Source: Arthrobacter sp. NicSoilB8 (GTDB lineage Bacteria; Actinomycetota; Actinomycetes; Actinomycetales; Micrococcaceae). Taken from it: DNA of 64,000 nucleotides. The notes beneath the pieces were generated by a model. That model had not been told where the DNA came from. It was given only the letters and a program-made list of their open reading frames with translations, and did not search any database. Positions 27,672 to 34,904 of the stretch are shown here, one piece after another. Each line of letters starts with the position of its first letter. Positions within the stretch are counted from its first letter, which is position 1. The stretch spans positions 1,860,001 through 1,924,000 of the forward strand of contig NZ_AP024655.1 in NCBI RefSeq assembly GCF_019977355.1, in the 5' to 3' direction. The position numbers and the translations under genes are program-made.

Positions 27672-27748
27672 GTGGTTCGGCGCCGTTAAACGCCGAAGGT
27701 GCCGGCGCCGCCTCTCGGCGGGACCGACACCTCGCTGACGTACCTGGG

Positions 27749-28015
27749 TCAGAGGCCCTGCTGCCGGGGTGTCCCGGCTACAGGGGGAACATCCGCGACG
27801 GGCTGCTCGGCGACAGGAGCCGTTGCCGGCCTGTCGTCTGCTTGATCCACGAAGTCGGAAGCACCCTTCTGCGCTGCATCAACCTGGTCGGCATACTTGC
27901 CGCCGGTCTTCGAGTCGACGAAATCGCCGGCCTTCTCGATGCCGTCCTTGATGGCCTGTTCGTTGCCACCAATGACTTGCTGAGCCTTGCCCTTCAGATC
28001 GTCAAGTAAACCCAC
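27749..28015 (-). CDS. MT0933-like antitoxin family protein
   Basis: An 88-residue protein. The core GLLDDLKGKAQQVIGG and KTGGKYADQVDAAQKGASDF matches the small actinobacterial family named after MT0933/Rv0909. The C-terminal third is Pro/Ala/Val-rich and probably disordered. The GTG at 28015 has GGGAGG about 6 bases upstream, which decides the start over a longer upstream reading. No toxin gene lies beside it, so a toxin-antitoxin role is doubtful here. Confidence 0.8.
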   Translation of the reverse strand: MGLLDDLKGKAQQVIGGNEQAIKDGIEKAGDFVDSKTGGKYADQVDAAQKGASDFVDQADDRPATAPVAEQPVADVPPVAGTPRQQGL

Positions 28016-28167
28016 GGGCACCTCCCTTCGGTCGCGGAGCCAGATCGCTCCTCCGGCTTCGATAGTAACCGCCGGTACGGGTCGTGCCAAGAGCGGCCCC
28101 ATTCCCGGGGCGATGCTGTCAAGAGTCTTGTGGCCCGGTCCCGGCGTACTGACACGGGGAGGGCATG

Positions 28168-28194
28168 AAAAAAGCAGCCCCGGGGGAGCTGCTT
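28168..28194 (-). terminator. Intrinsic terminator of the tRNA cluster
   Basis: On the minus strand, AAGCAGC pairs with GCTGCTT, with extra C/G pairing in the loop region, followed by six U residues. It lies directly after the last tRNA-Val of the cluster. Confidence 0.75.
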
Positions 28195-28199
28195 GATGG

Positions 28200-28271
28200 T
28201 GGGCGATACTGGGATCGAACCAGTGACCTCTTCCGTGTCAGGGAAGCGCGCTACCGCTGCGCCAATCGCCC
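28200..28271 (-). tRNA. tRNA-Val(GAC)
   Basis: A 72-base cloverleaf: acceptor GGGCGAT pairs with ATCGCCC, anticodon loop CTGACAC (GAC), T-loop GGTTCGATCCC. CCA appears to be encoded (28197-28199). The sequence is identical to the copy at 28455. Confidence 0.95.
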
Positions 28272-28320
28272 GCAACCGGAAGAATCCGGAGTGGATTTGT
28301 GTGAATCTACTACACAAGAG

Positions 28321-28393
<73 letters not shown>

Positions 28394-28454
28394 AATATGA
28401 AGTCCATGCCGGCCTGGCCGGTGGTACTGCATCAAGCAAGTTTCCTTGCTTTGG

Positions 28455-28526
28455 TGGGCGATACTGGGATCGAACCAGTGACCTCTTCCGTGTCAGGGAA
28501 GCGCGCTACCGCTGCGCCAATCGCCC
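28455..28526 (-). tRNA. tRNA-Val(GAC), second copy
   Basis: Identical to the tRNA at 28200, with the same GAC anticodon and CCA encoded at 28452-28454. The Val-Gly order is repeated in the cluster, consistent with an old tandem duplication. Confidence 0.95.
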
Positions 28527-28565
28527 ATTTCATCCGGCCGAAACCGGACACCATGGTTTTCACCG

Positions 28566-28636
28566 AGGTGGGTACGGGATTCGAACCCGTGTATACGGCT
28601 TTGCAGGCCGCTGCCTCGCCTCTCGGCCAACCCACC
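28566..28636 (-). tRNA. tRNA-Cys(GCA)
   Basis: A 71-base cloverleaf: acceptor GGTGGGT/ACCCACC, anticodon stem GCGGC/GCCGT with loop CTGCAAA (GCA), T-arm CGGGTTCGAATCCCG. CCA is not encoded. Confidence 0.95.
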
Positions 28637-28681
28637 GTGTAAGCAGGATTCCGAAGAACCATTGCCGTGACAGTGTCCTGC

Positions 28682-28754
<73 letters not shown>

Positions 28755-29121
28755 CAATATTGGAGTGGATTTCCGTGCCGCATTCGGCATTTCCTCGCGT
28801 TCCAACGAGTAAGAACTCTATAGGAGGTTCTGGGAATCTACAAATCGAGACCCTTCGTCCCCGCATCTATGCCCCTACTTCCTTGATTTCTAGGGGATTT
28901 TCCTAATTACAGCGCTGTAATTAGCTCCAGTTTGAAGCCGCGGATCCGTCGGGTGATTGGTGGTTGCGCACGACGGGCGTGGGGAAGGAGGGTGCGGAAC
29001 TCTGCGACCGGGGGAGGGGCGTAACGGGAAACCCGGCGTGACGGGAAAGCATGACGGCAGGCAAGTGTGGCGTGGCCGATTTCTAAAATCCGTCCGGGTG
29101 GGCTAGCATTCAATGTCGTTG
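28755..29121. other. Gene-free stretch between divergent tRNA units
   Basis: No supportable coding region. It should contain the promoters for the five-tRNA cluster (minus) and for tRNA-Val(CAC) (plus). On the minus strand, TATAGA at 28817-28822 with TTGTAG at 28838-28843 (15-base spacer) is a weak promoter candidate. A 22-bp perfect palindrome at 28903-28924 is the main recognisable element. A 68-codon minus-strand ORF here has no family resemblance and is not called. Confidence 0.6.
28903..28924. promoter_or_regulatory. 22-bp perfect palindrome
   Basis: CTAATTACAGC is followed immediately by its exact reverse complement, with no loop. Such a gapless AT-ended palindrome in a GC-rich genome suggests a protein-binding operator rather than an RNA hairpin. 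It lies 150 bases upstream of the minus-strand tRNA cluster and about 200 upstream of tRNA-Val(CAC). Confidence 0.5.
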
Positions 29122-29193
29122 GGGCGATTGGCGCAGTGGTAGCGCGCTTCGTTCACACCGAAGAGGTCACTGGTTCGAACCCAGTATCGCCCA
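29122..29193 (+). tRNA. tRNA-Val(CAC)
   Basis: A 72-base cloverleaf: acceptor GGGCGAT/ATCGCCC, anticodon stem CTTCG/CGAAG with loop TTCACAC (CAC). CCA is encoded at 29194-29196. It shares most of its body with the GAC isoacceptors but differs in the anticodon arm. Confidence 0.95.
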
Positions 29194-29199
29194 CCAACG

Positions 29200-29239
29200 A
29201 AATGGCCCGTCCCGCTGACTCAGCGGAACGGGCCATTTT
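29200..29239 (+). terminator. Terminator of tRNA-Val(CAC)
   Basis: The arms AAATGGCCCGT and ACGGGCCATTT, with inner pairing CCGCTGA/TCAGCGG, lead into a short U-run. It separates the tRNA from the following nuclease gene. Confidence 0.85.
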
Positions 29240-29279
29240 GCTTTTCACCGTTGTCTGACCCCCGTGAAAGAGTCTTCAT

Positions 29280-30125
29280 ATGACCGCTCCACTCCTCGCC
29301 CACGCCACGGATTACGGCCGCATGTACGCACGCTCCACATCGGCGCAATTCTCCGTCCCCTCCATCACCACGGTGATCGGCCAGCAGCCTCACGGCCTGG
29401 ACGGCTGGTTCGGTTACATGGGCGCCAACAGCCTGGCCCAGGACCCCGCGCTCCCCGGCATCCTAGGGAGCCCGGCCAAACTGCGCCAAGCGGTCAGCCG
29501 CGCGGCCAAGGCGGCGGAGTCATACCGCGACGACGCGGCCAAGCGCGGCGACCGCGTCCACAACTACTGCGAGCAGGTTGCGCTGCGCGCGCTCGGCAGG
29601 CCGCACCAGATGAAGGAAACCCGGGAGGCCCTCGCCGCCAACGGTGAAGAAGCCTTCGCGGCACGCTTCGATGAATGGTGGGAGCTCTTCCAGGTGGAAC
29701 CCATTGCCCCGGAGATCACGGTGTGGAACAAGACGGTCGGCTATGCCGGCACCTTGGACCTCGTGGCGAAGATCAACGGCAGGACCTGTCTCATCGACTA
29801 CAAGACCAAAGGCACCAGTCGCGACGGCACCGTCAAGCCCCTCGATGACAAGGTCGTGATGCAGCTCGTGGCCGGCATGAAGGCCGAGGAAAGCCTCGTG
29901 GATCCCGAGGCCGGGGAATGGGAGGCCTGGCAGCACGGCGACTCCCCGATCCTCCTGGCCGTGGCGGTGGGCGAGACGGAAGTCCGGCCGCAGCGGGCCA
30001 ACCCCGAGGTCCTGAAACACCACTGGTGGAAATTCTGTGCGCTGCGCCGCGTGTGGGAGATGTCCGCCGACACGGCCACCGCGGGAGCAGCCCTGCTCCC
30101 GCTCGCTCCTCCCGTCAGGCGCTGA
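29280..30125 (+). CDS. PD-(D/E)XK nuclease, phage-exonuclease-like
   Basis: A 281-residue protein. The nuclease core is seen as GYAGTLDLVAKINGRTCLIDYKTKG: an aspartate on one strand and the D-x-K triad on the next, as in RecB/Cas4-like nucleases. The N-terminal SVPSITTVIGQQPHGLDGWFG block resembles exonucleases of actinophages, and a QLVAGM helix with a following glutamate fits the family. It is a stand-alone gene 86 bases after tRNA-Val(CAC). It may be a retained phage gene used in DNA repair; its cellular role is unknown. Confidence 0.78.
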   Translation: MTAPLLAHATDYGRMYARSTSAQFSVPSITTVIGQQPHGLDGWFGYMGANSLAQDPALPGILGSPAKLRQAVSRAAKAAESYRDDAAKRGDRVHNYCEQVALRALGRPHQMKETREALAANGEEAFAARFDEWWELFQVEPIAPEITVWNKTVGYAGTLDLVAKINGRTCLIDYKTKGTSRDGTVKPLDDKVVMQLVAGMKAEESLVDPEAGEWEAWQHGDSPILLAVAVGETEVRPQRANPEVLKHHWWKFCALRRVWEMSADTATAGAALLPLAPPVRR

Positions 30126-30297
30126 GCCGGCACTGCCCGGGCCGCGCACGTACGGGCCTTGATCCCGATAGCCGGGGGCGCCAGCGACGGCCGCAGCGCT
30201 GGCAGCAGCAGGCCTGGTTGGCCCGACGGCTATCCGCCCCCGACTGCAACTAAACTGGATTGGATCCCTAGCCGCCCACCGTGAGGACAGACTGCAC

Positions 30298-30870
30298 ATG
30301 GCCATTTTGAATATCCGCATCATCGGCGATCCTGTGTTGCGCACAGTCGCAGATCCCGTGACGGAATTCGGGCCTGACCTGGCAAAGCTCGTCGCCGACA
30401 TGACCGAAACCATGGAGGATGTCGAAGGCGCAGGCCTGGCCGCACCCCAGGTCGGCGTCAGCCAGCGCGTCTTCACCTATCGGATCGGCGGCGTGGAGGG
30501 CCACATCATCAATCCCGTGCTGGAAAACAGCGAGGACTTCCAGACCGACCAGATCGAAGGCTGCCTGTCCATCCCGGGCCTCGGTTTCCCCGTCCGCCGG
30601 TACCGCCATACCCGGGTGACCGGCGTCGACCTCCACGGCAACCCCGTCACGGTGGAGGGCGAAGGCATGCTGGCCCGCTGCTTCCAGCACGAGACCGACC
30701 ACCTGGACGGCATCCTCTACACCGACAGGCTCGAGGGCGATGACCGCAAGGCCGCCCTGCGCGCCATCCGCAACGCCAACTACGACGCCATCACGGAACA
30801 GACAACCACGAAGCGCGCGAAGACGGTCGGGACAAGCTTTGGCGGGTCCGGCTTCGGAATCACTCCGTGA
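30298..30870 (+). CDS. def: Peptide deformylase
   Basis: A 190-residue metalloenzyme that removes the N-formyl group from new proteins. The three motifs are GAGLAAPQVG, EGCLSIPG (metal cysteine) and HETDHLDG (metal histidines and catalytic glutamate). The ATG lies behind a GAGGA sequence. It opens the def-fmt-rsmB operon; its stop overlaps the fmt start (GTGA), matching the functional link to formyl-Met production. Confidence 0.96.
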   Translation: MAILNIRIIGDPVLRTVADPVTEFGPDLAKLVADMTETMEDVEGAGLAAPQVGVSQRVFTYRIGGVEGHIINPVLENSEDFQTDQIEGCLSIPGLGFPVRRYRHTRVTGVDLHGNPVTVEGEGMLARCFQHETDHLDGILYTDRLEGDDRKAALRAIRNANYDAITEQTTTKRAKTVGTSFGGSGFGITP

Positions 30871-31787
30871 GGGTTCTTTTCGCGGGGACCCCGGCCGTCG
30901 CCGTGCCGTCCCTGGACGCGCTGATCAACGCCGGGTTCGACGTCGTCGCCGTCCTGACCCGCCCGGATGCCCCGCTGGGGCGCAAAAGGGTCCTGACGCC
31001 GTCGCCCGTGGCGGCCCGGGCCGCCGAGCTTGGCATCGAGATCATCCACGCCGCCAAAGTGGATGCGGGGGTCACCGCCCGCATTGCCGCCGCCGCACCC
31101 GACGTCGCCGCGATCGTGGCCTACGGCGGCCTCATTCCCCGTGCGGCGCTCGATGTTCCCCGCCACGGCTGGGTGAACCTGCACTTCTCCCTGCTGCCGG
31201 CCTGGCGCGGCGCCGCCCCCGTCCAGCGTGCCGTGATCGCCGGCGATGACGTCACCGGCGCCGTCACCTTCCGGCTTGAAGAAGGGCTGGACACCGGTCC
31301 CGTCTTCGGAACACTCACCGAAACCGTGCACGACGGCGACACCGCCGGCGCGTTGCTGGACCGGCTGTCGCACAGCGGCGCGGTCCTGCTGGCGCAGACG
31401 CTGTCCGCCATCGACGCAGGGAAGGCCGTAGCGCTGCCGCAGCAGGGCGAGGTCAGCCTGGCACCCAAACTCAGCCTCGAAGACGGCCGGCTCGACTGGC
31501 GGCAGCCCGCACTGGCGATCGGCCGCAGGGCCCGCGGCGTCACGCCCGAGCCGGGCGCCTGGACCATGCTGGACGGCCAGCGGATCAAACTGGAGCCGGT
31601 ACTTGCGGCCCCGGAATCCGCCGCGCTCAAGCCCGGGCAGCTGGCCATGGACGGCAAACGCGTCCTGGTGGGCACGGGCTCGCACCCGGTGGAATTGACC
31701 CGGGTCCAGCCTGCGGGCAAGAAAATGATGGCCGCCGCTGATTGGGCGCGCGGACAGGGAACACTTGAAAGCGTGGTATTCGAATGA
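30867..31787 (+). CDS. fmt: Methionyl-tRNA formyltransferase
   Basis: A 306-residue enzyme that formylates initiator Met-tRNA using 10-formyl-tetrahydrofolate. The N-terminal transferase domain contains the NLHFSLLPAWRGAAP signature and the later EEGLDTGPVF block; a C-terminal OB-like tRNA-binding domain follows (from about residue 210). The GTG start overlaps def and the stop overlaps rsmB by ATGA, so the three genes are translationally coupled. Confidence 0.95.
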   Translation: MRVLFAGTPAVAVPSLDALINAGFDVVAVLTRPDAPLGRKRVLTPSPVAARAAELGIEIIHAAKVDAGVTARIAAAAPDVAAIVAYGGLIPRAALDVPRHGWVNLHFSLLPAWRGAAPVQRAVIAGDDVTGAVTFRLEEGLDTGPVFGTLTETVHDGDTAGALLDRLSHSGAVLLAQTLSAIDAGKAVALPQQGEVSLAPKLSLEDGRLDWRQPALAIGRRARGVTPEPGAWTMLDGQRIKLEPVLAAPESAALKPGQLAMDGKRVLVGTGSHPVELTRVQPAGKKMMAAADWARGQGTLESVVFE

Positions 31788-33484
31788 GCGAGTCCGGGAC
31801 CAGCGGCAGCGGCCGAGGCAGGGGCCACCAGCCCCGCGGGCACAACAACGGACAGGCCGGCTCCCAGCCGGGCGGCCAGAGCCGGTCTCAGAACCCGGGA
31901 CCGGGCGGCCAGGGCGCACGCGGCGGCAGCCGGCGCGACGCCCAGGGCCGGGAGCGCAACCGCGGACCGCAGCGCGGCTTCAGCGAGAGCGCCCCCTCCC
32001 AGCGGACCCGCCGGGCCGATCCCGCCCGGCTTGTGGCGTTTGAAGTGCTCCGTGCCGTGGCAGCCGAGGACGCCTACGCGAACCTCGTGCTGCCTGCCCG
32101 GATCCGGCACCACGGGCTGGACAAGCGCGACGCCGGGTTCGCCACCGAACTCAGCTACGGCGCCCTCCGCGGCCAAGGCACGTATGACGCCATCCTGGCC
32201 CGCTGCGTCGACCGGCCGCTGGACCAGTTGGACCCGGCGATCCTGGACGCCTTGCGGATCGGCGCGCACCAGCTGCTCGCCATGCGGGTGCCCGCCCACG
32301 CCGCCCTGGACCAGACCGTGGGGCTGGCCCGCGCGGTAATCGGCGCCGGCCCGTCAGCACTGATCAATGCAGTGCTGCGCAAGGTTTCTGCCCATACCCT
32401 CGACGAGTGGTTGGAACTGCTGCTGAGCTCCGAGACCGATGCCACCACCATCGCGTCCATCCGCTACGCCCACCCGGAATGGATCGTCCGTGCACTGCGC
32501 CAGTCGCTGGTGGCCCACGGCCGCCCGGTGGCCGAGATCGATGAGCTCCTGGAGGCGGACAACGCCGCGCCCGTGGTGAACCTCGTGGCGCTGCCCGGCA
32601 TCGGCAGCCTTGACGAGGCCCTCGACGGCGGAGCCACCCCGGGTGAACTCGTCGAGGGTTCCGCGCTCTCCAGCGGCGGGGACCTCGGCCGGCTCGCCTC
32701 GGTACGCGACGGCAGCACCCGGGTCCAGGACGTCGGCTCACAGCTCGTGGCCCGCGCCATGGCCGCCGTCGACCTCGGCGGGAAGCCCCGCGGGAACCCC
32801 GGCGGGACGCCCGGCGGGAACCTCACCGGGGACCACGACGTCGACGGCGGTGTCAGGGAAGCGGGTACGGGCACCGGGAATGCGGGGGAGCGCTGGCTGG
32901 ATCTGTGCGCCGGCCCGGGCGGCAAGGCCGCCCTGCTCGGTGCTCTCGCCAGGCAGCAGGGCGCCCACCTGCTGGCCAACGAATTCGCCCCGCACCGTGC
33001 CAAACTGGTCCGCCAAGCCTTGTCCGCGGTCCCGCGGGACGCGTGGGAGGTCAGGACCGGAGACGGCCGCGACCTCGGCACCGAGCAGCCGGAGTCCTTC
33101 GACCGTGTCCTCGTCGACGTCCCGTGCACCGGACTAGGCGCCCTGCGCCGCCGGCCGGAATCGCGCTGGCGGCGCACGCCGAAGGACCTTGTGGATCTGG
33201 GGCCGCTGCAGCGCCAGCTGCTCAACTCCGCACTCGACGCCGTCAAACCCGGCGGCGTGGTGGCCTACGTGACGTGCTCCCCGCACCCGGCGGAGACGAC
33301 CGCCGTCGTCAGTGACGCCTTGCGCAAGCGGGAGGACCTGGAACTCCTCGACGCCGGCGCCGTGCTGGACAGCGTCAGCCTCACCGGCCACCTCGGGGCC
33401 GGGCACGAGCTCACCGCCCAGCTGTGGCCGCATGTGCACCACACGGACGCCATGTTCCTGGCCCTCATCCACAAAAAAGCCTGA
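31784..33484 (+). CDS. rsmB: 16S rRNA m5C967 methyltransferase RsmB (Sun)
   Basis: A 566-residue protein. The first 75 residues are a Gly/Arg/Gln-rich, probably disordered basic tail. A NusB-like domain follows (from about residue 85, FEVLRAVAAEDAYANLVLP). The SAM-dependent domain has motif I LCAGPGGKAALL, motif IV DVPCTGLGALRRRPESRW with the release cysteine, and motif VI VTCSPHPAET with the nucleophile cysteine. A Gly/Pro/Asn-rich insertion of about 35 residues stands just before motif I. It overlaps fmt by four bases. Confidence 0.94.
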   Translation: MSESGTSGSGRGRGHQPRGHNNGQAGSQPGGQSRSQNPGPGGQGARGGSRRDAQGRERNRGPQRGFSESAPSQRTRRADPARLVAFEVLRAVAAEDAYANLVLPARIRHHGLDKRDAGFATELSYGALRGQGTYDAILARCVDRPLDQLDPAILDALRIGAHQLLAMRVPAHAALDQTVGLARAVIGAGPSALINAVLRKVSAHTLDEWLELLLSSETDATTIASIRYAHPEWIVRALRQSLVAHGRPVAEIDELLEADNAAPVVNLVALPGIGSLDEALDGGATPGELVEGSALSSGGDLGRLASVRDGSTRVQDVGSQLVARAMAAVDLGGKPRGNPGGTPGGNLTGDHDVDGGVREAGTGTGNAGERWLDLCAGPGGKAALLGALARQQGAHLLANEFAPHRAKLVRQALSAVPRDAWEVRTGDGRDLGTEQPESFDRVLVDVPCTGLGALRRRPESRWRRTPKDLVDLGPLQRQLLNSALDAVKPGGVVAYVTCSPHPAETTAVVSDALRKREDLELLDAGAVLDSVSLTGHLGAGHELTAQLWPHVHHTDAMFLALIHKKA

Positions 33485-33607
33485 ACACCGGGCGATACTA
33501 GCCACTAGCCCCTCCGCAGGCTGCGTCCGCGGGACACCCCGGCCGGACGCGTCGGCAGAGGCCGCCAGCCGGACACGTCCTGCCGGCGGACATTTCGGCC
33601 CCACGAG

Positions 33608-33664
33608 CTTCATCAGAACGCTTCATCAGAACCACACTTCATCAGAACCACACTTCATCAGAAC
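33608..33664 (+). repeat. Four copies of CTTCATCAGAAC
   Basis: Four copies of the 12-mer lie at 33608, 33621, 33637 and 33653. They end just upstream of the ribosome site of rpe. The spacing is irregular (13, 16 and 16), so the last three form a 16-bp tandem. They may affect the rpe leader. Confidence 0.85.
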
Positions 33665-33679
33665 GAGAAGGAACCCCGC

Positions 33680-34339
33680 ATGACCAAGTGCTGCATCAAC
33701 CCGAGCATCCTTTCCGCCGACTTCGCCAACCTGGAGGCGGAACTGAGCCGGATCAGCAACGCGGATGCCGTGCACGTCGATGTCATGGACAACCACTTCG
33801 TGCCCAACCTGTCGCTGGGCCTGCCGGTGGTGCAGCGCCTGCAGGAAATCAGCCCGGTCCCGCTGGATGCACACCTGATGATCGAGCACGCCGACCGCTG
33901 GGCCCCGGCGTATGCCGACGCCGGGGTGGCGTCCGTGACGTTCCACGCCGAGGCCTCGATCGCTCCCATCAAGCTCGCGCGCGAGCTCCGGGCCCGCGGG
34001 GCCAAGGCTGGGCTCGCGCTCCGGCCGGGGACCGGCGTCGAACCGTTCCTGGACATGCTCGGCGAACTCGACATGCTGCTGATCATGACCGTGGAGCCGG
34101 GCTTCGGCGGCCAGGAGTTCCTGGACCTGACGCTGCCGAAGATCCGGCGCGCCCGGGCGGCGATCGACGGGTCGGGCCTCAAAGTTGCCCTGCAGGTCGA
34201 CGGCGGCATCACCCAGGACACTATCTTCCGCGCCGCCGAAGCCGGCGCGGACGTCTTTGTGGCGGGATCGGCGGTGTACGGCGCGGCGGACCCCGCGGAC
34301 GCGATCGAGAAGCTCCGGGAAGCCGGCCGCCGCCGCTGA
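33680..34339 (+). CDS. rpe: Ribulose-phosphate 3-epimerase
   Basis: A 219-residue TIM-barrel enzyme of the pentose phosphate pathway that interconverts ribulose-5-P and xylulose-5-P. The motifs are [25 protein letters not shown] (metal residues), [20 protein letters not shown] and QVDGGI with the second catalytic aspartate. GAAGGA precedes the ATG. Its product lies next to ribulose-5-P, the substrate of RibB in the riboflavin genes that follow. Confidence 0.96.
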   Translation: MTKCCINPSILSADFANLEAELSRISNADAVHVDVMDNHFVPNLSLGLPVVQRLQEISPVPLDAHLMIEHADRWAPAYADAGVASVTFHAEASIAPIKLARELRARGAKAGLALRPGTGVEPFLDMLGELDMLLIMTVEPGFGGQEFLDLTLPKIRRARAAIDGSGLKVALQVDGGITQDTIFRAAEAGADVFVAGSAVYGAADPADAIEKLREAGRRR

Positions 34340-34496
34340 CAACGCCGCGGAGGACGCGGCTGACTCCACAGCTGCGAGACGGCTGACAGCCCGCTGTCCG
34401 GCAGGGAGCCGTGTCGCAAAGATTACTCGGCCCGTAATATGCGCAGCCGGGAATAGCCGAAGACCGGCCCGGGTTGTGTCAGAATAACAACACACA

Positions 34497-34646
34497 TACG
34501 TGCTCCGGGGTCGGTGTAAGTCCGAACCGGCGGTGATAGTCCGCGACCCGCGCGCCAGCGCCCACCTTCGGGAGGGATGCCGGCAAACGGTTGAATCGGT
34601 GAAATTCCGGTACCGACAGTTAAAGTCTGGATGAGAGAAGCACGTA
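34497..34646 (+). promoter_or_regulatory. FMN riboswitch (RFN element)
   Basis: The closing stem TACGTGCT (34497) pairs with AGCACGTA (34639). Inside it are the conserved FMN aptamer segments GGGTCGGTGTAAGTCCGAACCG cut as GGGTCGGTG and GTCCGAACC, then GGCGGTGATAGTCCGCGACCC, a variable arm, and GGTGAAATTCCGGTACCGACAG with GTCTGGATGAGAGAAG at the 3' side. It regulates the riboflavin operon: FMN binding should lower expression of ribD-ribE-ribB-ribA-ribH. Confidence 0.97.
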
Positions 34647-34656
34647 CAGCTGTTAC

Positions 34657-34679
34657 TGCGGCGCCCAGCAGGCGCCGCA
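34657..34679 (+). promoter_or_regulatory. Hairpin following the FMN aptamer
   Basis: TGCGGCGCC pairs perfectly with GGCGCCGCA around a 5-base loop, only 10 bases after the aptamer. The next bases are TAATTGTG, not a strong U-tract. It could be part of the expression platform as a weak or Rho-assisted terminator. Confidence 0.55.
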
Positions 34680-34739
34680 TAATTGTGCTGTCGTATACCC
34701 CCGGAGCCATCGCGGTTCTTGAGGGAAGGAACGACACAC

Positions 34740-34904
34740 ATGAACTCTCTGCGATGGCTCTTCGAAGCACAGGTCCCGGTAGCGGGATCTGTACTGATGC
34801 TTCGCGAAGGGCTTGGCAACAACTTTGGGCTGCTCAGCGCCCCTGGCGGCGTTCGCCGCCGGGCCCGGCCGGTCGGCATCTTCGCTCTGGCGGTCGGGGC
34901 ATGA
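34740..34904 (+). pseudogene. 54-codon ORF resembling the start of a PnuC/RibM transporter
   Basis: The ORF has GGGAAGGA 9 bases upstream of ATG and ends in TGA overlapping the ribD start (ATGA). The peptide MNSLRWLFEAQVPVAGSV then LREGLGNNFGLLSAPGGVRRR resembles, from memory, the N-terminus of actinobacterial PnuC/RibM-type vitamin transporters, where the RRR segment is followed by a Trp-rich membrane helix. Here it jumps to ARPVGIF and stops, whereas intact proteins are about 200 residues or longer. It therefore looks like a transporter gene shortened by internal deletion. It may still serve as a leader ORF coupling the riboswitch to ribD. Confidence 0.6.

Larger units (their letters stand above)
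34340..34739 (+). other. Intergenic leader of the rib operon
   Basis: Four hundred bases without a gene. The first 150 bases probably hold the promoter. Bases 34497-34646 form the FMN riboswitch and 34657-34679 form a downstream hairpin. The final 60 bases lead to the ribosome site of the small ORF at 34740. Confidence 0.7.

Noticed and set aside
28907..29113. 68-codon minus-strand ORF between the tRNA units
   Set aside because: It has no ribosome site or similarity and its end lies within the 22-bp palindrome; better explained as noncoding.
34631..34900. In-frame extension of ribD back into the riboswitch
   Set aside because: It would translate aptamer sequence, and the family alignment starts after 34901.
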